64,000 nucleotides of DNA, taken from positions 10,028 through 74,027 of the forward strand of contig CAZVJY010000009.1 of NCBI GenBank assembly GCA_964626685.1, written 5' to 3'. How positions within the stretch are numbered: the stretch's first letter is position 1; every line of letters begins with the position of its first letter. This DNA is from RGEC01 sp964626685. Its GTDB lineage: Bacteria; Bacteroidota; Bacteroidia; NS11-12g; UBA955. The notes under the pieces were generated by a model. That model saw only the letters and a list, made by a program, of their open reading frames with translations, made no database searches and was not told the origin of the DNA. Both the position numbers and the translations under genes were made by a program. Below are positions 61,227 through 64,000 of this stretch, in pieces.

Positions 61227-61852
61227 CAAAAGTTGTCTTTTTCAAAGTTTAGCCAGCTGATTTTCCTGAAAAGGTTTTTGCCTTTTTCTGTTGTAACAGC
61301 ATGTAAGTGGTATTTAATGGTTTCAATGTATTCTTCCCGGAAGTTTCTTATTTCCTCACCATCAAACAGGGTGTTCTGAAACATGGAGAAAATCAGGCAC
61401 ATATAAATGCGTGCCACACGACCGCGGTGCATGTCTTCTCTGAAAAGTCCGGATTCTATGCCCTTTTGAAGGTTTTGGTTCACACTCTGCAATGCAAAAC
61501 GGTTGCGGTGTTCTATCAGGTGGGTATAGCTTTCGGGATAGAATTTTTGTAAGTCAAAGAGCACGGATGGATGAACATTTTTGTTCATTTCCAGCACAAA
61601 ATCGGCAATCTTAGCAATCTGCAATACTGGATTGGCTTCCGATGACATAATCTGGGAGATGTTATTTTCCATTTCAGAAATGTGCATGGATATAGTATCA
61701 AAAACCAGCTGGTCTTTGTCCTGATAATGTTTGTAAATGGTCTTTTTGGACATGGACAAAGACTTGGCAACATCGTCCATCGAAACACTTCTCACGCCCA
61801 GTTCCATGAAGAGTTTTGCTGCCGTCCTCAAAATCCTTTCCTGCACTTCCAT
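61226..61852 (-). CDS. TetR/AcrR family transcriptional regulator
   Basis: A 208-residue regulator. The N-terminal helix-turn-helix is VRSVSMDDVAKSLSMSKKTIYKHYQDKDQLV and the rest is a helical ligand-binding domain (ISHMSEMENNIS-like). It heads the efflux operon and probably represses it when no ligand is bound. A -7 box lies 10 nt before the ATG, and inverted repeats further upstream are candidate operators. Confidence 0.93.
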   Translation of the reverse strand: MEVQERILRTAAKLFMELGVRSVSMDDVAKSLSMSKKTIYKHYQDKDQLVFDTISMHISEMENNISQIMSSEANPVLQIAKIADFVLEMNKNVHPSVLFDLQKFYPESYTHLIEHRNRFALQSVNQNLQKGIESGLFREDMHRGRVARIYMCLIFSMFQNTLFDGEEIRNFREEYIETIKYHLHAVTTEKGKNLFRKISWLNFEKDNF

Positions 61853-61862
61853 AATGGGGCTG

Positions 61863-61870
61863 CAAAGGTA
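61863..61870 (-). promoter_or_regulatory. -7 promoter box of the tetR-efflux operon
   Basis: TACCTTTG on the minus strand, exact match, 10 nt before the ATG. Confidence 0.5.
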
Positions 61871-61883
61871 TAAAAATAAACCA

Positions 61884-61913
61884 AGGAAACCAATAGGGTT
61901 TGCAAAGTTTCCT
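61884..61913. promoter_or_regulatory. Candidate TetR operator
   Basis: AGGAAAC at 61884-61890 pairs with GTTTCCT at 61907-61913 (16-nt spacer), and the spacer contains the perfect palindrome TTTGCAAA (61899-61906). It is centred about 30 bp upstream of the -7 box. Confidence 0.35.
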
Positions 61914-61938
61914 CTATGGGTTTGTTCAAATAATCTAT

Positions 61939-63699
61939 TTAGTGAATTTGAATATCAAAAGGCATGCGCATGTATGCGCCACTGCTGTTCATTATTCTTT
62001 TCATTTCGGCGTAGGGAAGGTGCAGTGCTTCCATTTCTTTTTTTAACAGGCGGTCTGAGACTTCGGCAGTTCCGGCTTTGCCAAAAAGCAGCTCTATGGT
62101 TGATTTTTGCTTTGGCAGGCTCACCACTCGGTACTTTGTCAGTTTTGCTTTTGCAGCCGCACTGGTTATAGCTCGTTGAAGACCACCGTACGCGTCAGTC
62201 AGATTAAAATTTTTGGCATAAATACCGGTGTATACATGGCCTTCAGCAAGTTGTTTAACCCTGCCTGTATCCATGTGCCTTCCTTTAGCAACAATTCCGG
62301 TAAAATCTTCATAAATATCATTCACCATTCCCTGAAAATAGCTGCGCATTCCATCACTAAGTGGTTCATCAGGACGCCAGGTTACGGCATATTCACCGGT
62401 AGGAACAGTTTCGTAACTCAGGCCCAGTTTTTCTTTATACATTTTGGAAGTATTTGGAATCATGGCAAAAACACCAATGCTGCCGGTAATGGTGGTGGGT
62501 TGGGCGAAAATGCTGTCGGCAAGGCATGCAATGTAATAACCACCACTGGCAGCGACGCCACCAAAACTGGCAATAACCGGTTTAATTCTTCGTATCAGTT
62601 CAATCTCTCGCGCAATAATATCACTGGCATTGCTGCTGCCTCCCGGGCTATTTACCCTGAGCACCACTGCTTTGATATTGCTGTCAAGTCTTGCCTTTTT
62701 TAAAGTAGCGGCCAGCGATGTGCTCCCGATTCCGTCTCCCGATTCATTATTCCCCATATTAATTTCACCGGAGGCATATATCACGGCAATTTTGGCCTCT
62801 CCTTCGCCGGTGTTCCAGCTGCCCTTGGCATATTCTTCGAAGGCATATTTGTTCAGTTTTTTGCCGGGTTTGTTCTGAGATAACTGAATTAGTTGATGTT
62901 CTACCTGGTCTTCATATTTCAATCCGTCTACCAGTTTGTATTGCAAGGCGAGATTTGCATTGCGTGCCTTGAATCCATTGGCAATATCAGCAACGGTTGC
63001 AGAATCCATGTTTCGTGAAACAGCAATGTTTTTCATGCAGTAACCAAATAAGCTGAACACATAGTCGCGCACCTGTTCACGGTTGGCATCACTCATTTTG
63101 TTTTGGATGAATGGTTCTACCGCACTTTTGTATTTTCCTGCCTTAAAAACCTCAAACTCAAGTCCAAGCTTGTCTAGCATTCCTTTGTACAATGCGGTTT
63201 GCCCTGCATACCCATTAAACTCGAGTACTCCTTTCGGATTCAGGTAAACTTTATTGCAGGCAGATGCGATGTAGTAGCCTGCGTCAGAAAGGAACTCTGC
63301 GTAGGCTATGACGAACTTTCCGGTTTTGCGAAACTCCAGAATTTTCTGTCGGATTTCTTCTGCGGTACCCATACTGCCGGCATATAAATCGGTTCTTAAA
63401 TAAACACCCTTTATTTTTTCATCTTTCGCTGCCTTATCAAGTCCGAAAAGGATGGCATTGAGGCCTACCGGAGATAACTCTTCTCCGGAAATAGAGATTT
63501 CTGATAGAGGATCGTCCGTTGCCCTATCGGGAATATCGCCTGTGAGATTAAGCTCCAGCACGGTGTTGTTCTTTAGTTCAGGTTTTTCATCTATGCTGCC
63601 GGCTATTCCAGTAATAATGGCTGCAAAAAAGAAAACAATAAGCACCATGCCTATAAAAAAGCCAATGATGCTGGCAAATACGTTTTTAAGAAATCCCAT
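61939..63699 (-). CDS. sppA: SppA, signal peptide peptidase
   Basis: About 586 residues. An N-terminal membrane segment (FIGMVLIVFFFAAIITGIA) precedes two homologous halves. The catalytic lysine motif AGKYKSAVEPF is in the first half and the serine motif GGVAASGGYYIA in the second; NSPGGSS and TGSIGVFA are also present. It degrades cleaved signal peptides in the membrane. The frame extends to 63744, but a TATCTTCG box (63718-63725) lies upstream of the ATG at 63699, which is therefore chosen. Confidence 0.94.
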   Translation of the reverse strand: MGFLKNVFASIIGFFIGMVLIVFFFAAIITGIAGSIDEKPELKNNTVLELNLTGDIPDRATDDPLSEISISGEELSPVGLNAILFGLDKAAKDEKIKGVYLRTDLYAGSMGTAEEIRQKILEFRKTGKFVIAYAEFLSDAGYYIASACNKVYLNPKGVLEFNGYAGQTALYKGMLDKLGLEFEVFKAGKYKSAVEPFIQNKMSDANREQVRDYVFSLFGYCMKNIAVSRNMDSATVADIANGFKARNANLALQYKLVDGLKYEDQVEHQLIQLSQNKPGKKLNKYAFEEYAKGSWNTGEGEAKIAVIYASGEINMGNNESGDGIGSTSLAATLKKARLDSNIKAVVLRVNSPGGSSNASDIIAREIELIRRIKPVIASFGGVAASGGYYIACLADSIFAQPTTITGSIGVFAMIPNTSKMYKEKLGLSYETVPTGEYAVTWRPDEPLSDGMRSYFQGMVNDIYEDFTGIVAKGRHMDTGRVKQLAEGHVYTGIYAKNFNLTDAYGGLQRAITSAAAKAKLTKYRVVSLPKQKSTIELLFGKAGTAEVSDRLLKKEMEALHLPYAEMKRIMNSSGAYMRMPFDIQIH

Positions 63700-63717
63700 G
63701 ATTCGGTTTTTACTCCA

Positions 63718-63725
63718 CGAAGATA
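63718..63725 (-). promoter_or_regulatory. -7 promoter box of sppA
   Basis: TATCTTCG on the minus strand, 18 nt before the ATG at 63699. Confidence 0.4.
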
Positions 63726-63970
63726 ACTGGCTGTGAAAAGGCAATACAATTTTTCATCGTTTAACCAAGTCAATTAAGCGATTAAGGGTGTTTTTTGATA
63801 TTTTTTTGCGATTTCCGGAAATAGATAGAACTTTGGGCACAAAACTTGGCTTATTGTAGTTTATAATGAATGCAAAAACGCGCTTTACCTTTTAGACACG
63901 CTATTCATTCGGGTTTAACAAGATATATTGTGCGGTTTTAGTTTTCAAAATAATATACAAGTTAGTGCTT

Positions 63971-64000
63971 ATGAAAAACATCCTTACCAAATCATTCTTC
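63971..64000 (+). CDS. Start of a CDS cut by the right edge
   Basis: ATG at 63971 opens a frame reading MKNILTKSFF that runs off the window. The basic start followed by hydrophobic residues could be a signal peptide, but ten codons are too few to identify it. The 271 bp before it hold the sppA promoter and an AT-rich region with no other feature that I can support. Confidence 0.35.
   Translation, partial: MKNILTKSFF

Noticed and set aside
63700..63744. Upstream extension of sppA
   Set aside because: It covers a TATCTTCG promoter box and adds residues not typical of SppA.
1..64000. tRNA, rRNA, CRISPR arrays, insertion sequences, prophage
   Set aside because: Intergenic gaps are short; no cloverleaf-like sequence, direct-repeat array or transposase was seen.

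Overview
The window reads as chromosomal DNA of a member of the Bacteroidota. Lineage markers seen directly are an LpxC-FabZ fusion, a MoaC-MoaB fusion, type IX secretion cargo with gliding-type (CHU_C) or type A C-terminal domains, a bacillithiol deacetylase (BshB1), DUF4328, DUF3109 and DUF6728 proteins, and many promoters with the Bacteroidota -7 box (TAnnTTTG or TAnnTTCG). I saw no rRNA, tRNA, CRISPR array, insertion sequence or prophage. It looks like an ordinary, dense core chromosome with a few unusual genes.

Layout. 1-3.7 kb (minus): lipid A genes lpxD, lpxC-fabZ and lpxA (cut by the left edge), with a small lipoprotein gene between fabZ and lpxA. 3.7-11.2 kb: a molybdenum cofactor island in several divergent and convergent units (moaD-moeB-moaE, fdhD-mobA, moaA-moeA-tauE, moaCB), interrupted by a DUF4328 membrane protein. 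11.3-13.3 kb: groES-groEL. 13.4-17.1 kb: a secreted CHU_C protein, then ruvX, def and a UbiA prenyltransferase. 17.1-22.6 kb (minus): two tandem secreted EreA/ChaN-like proteins with barrel-like C termini, then pssA, purE and a DUF3109 gene. 22.6-24.1 kb (minus): tag and yicC. 24.1-27.2 kb (plus): an M28 peptidase, bshB1 and a secreted VWA protein. 27.2-33 kb (minus): CoA-transferase subunit B, a seven-heme cytochrome/TPR lipoprotein, an unknown secreted protein, a rhodanese and a T9SS cargo protein. 33-36.2 kb (minus): a tandem-duplicated D-Ala-D-Ala ligase followed by a PASTA protein. 36.4-38.8 kb (plus): leucyl aminopeptidase and pdxA. 38.8-44.3 kb (minus): a 1383-residue T9SS protein and cinA. 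44.3-47.7 kb: rnhA (plus), recN and pfkA (minus). 47.8-54.5 kb: a lipoprotein (minus), then lon with DUF6728, a membrane metallopeptidase, a secreted thioredoxin-like protein and a coiled-coil protein (plus). 54.5-61.9 kb (minus): a tetR-tolC-adaptor-RND efflux operon ending in a GNAT/Mom-like protein. 62-63.7 kb (minus): sppA. A new gene begins at the right edge.

How the genes work together. The Moco genes cover the MoaA/MoaC step, sulfur transfer (MoaD/MoeB/MoaE), adenylylation and insertion (MoaB/MoeA), nucleotide attachment (MobA) and formate dehydrogenase maturation (FdhD). The lpx genes make lipid A. The Ddl, PASTA and Lon groups concern cell wall and protein quality control. The most interesting observations are: (a) a tandem pair of EreA/ChaN-like proteins fused to barrel-like domains, one keeping and one having lost the catalytic residues; (b) a D-Ala-D-Ala ligase made of two modules, each altered in a different active-site element; (c) at least ten genes whose -7 box lies only 4-5 nt upstream of the start codon, suggesting leaderless mRNAs, some starting with TTG or GTG; (d) palindromes sitting on promoters of rnhA, pepA, groES and the efflux operon.
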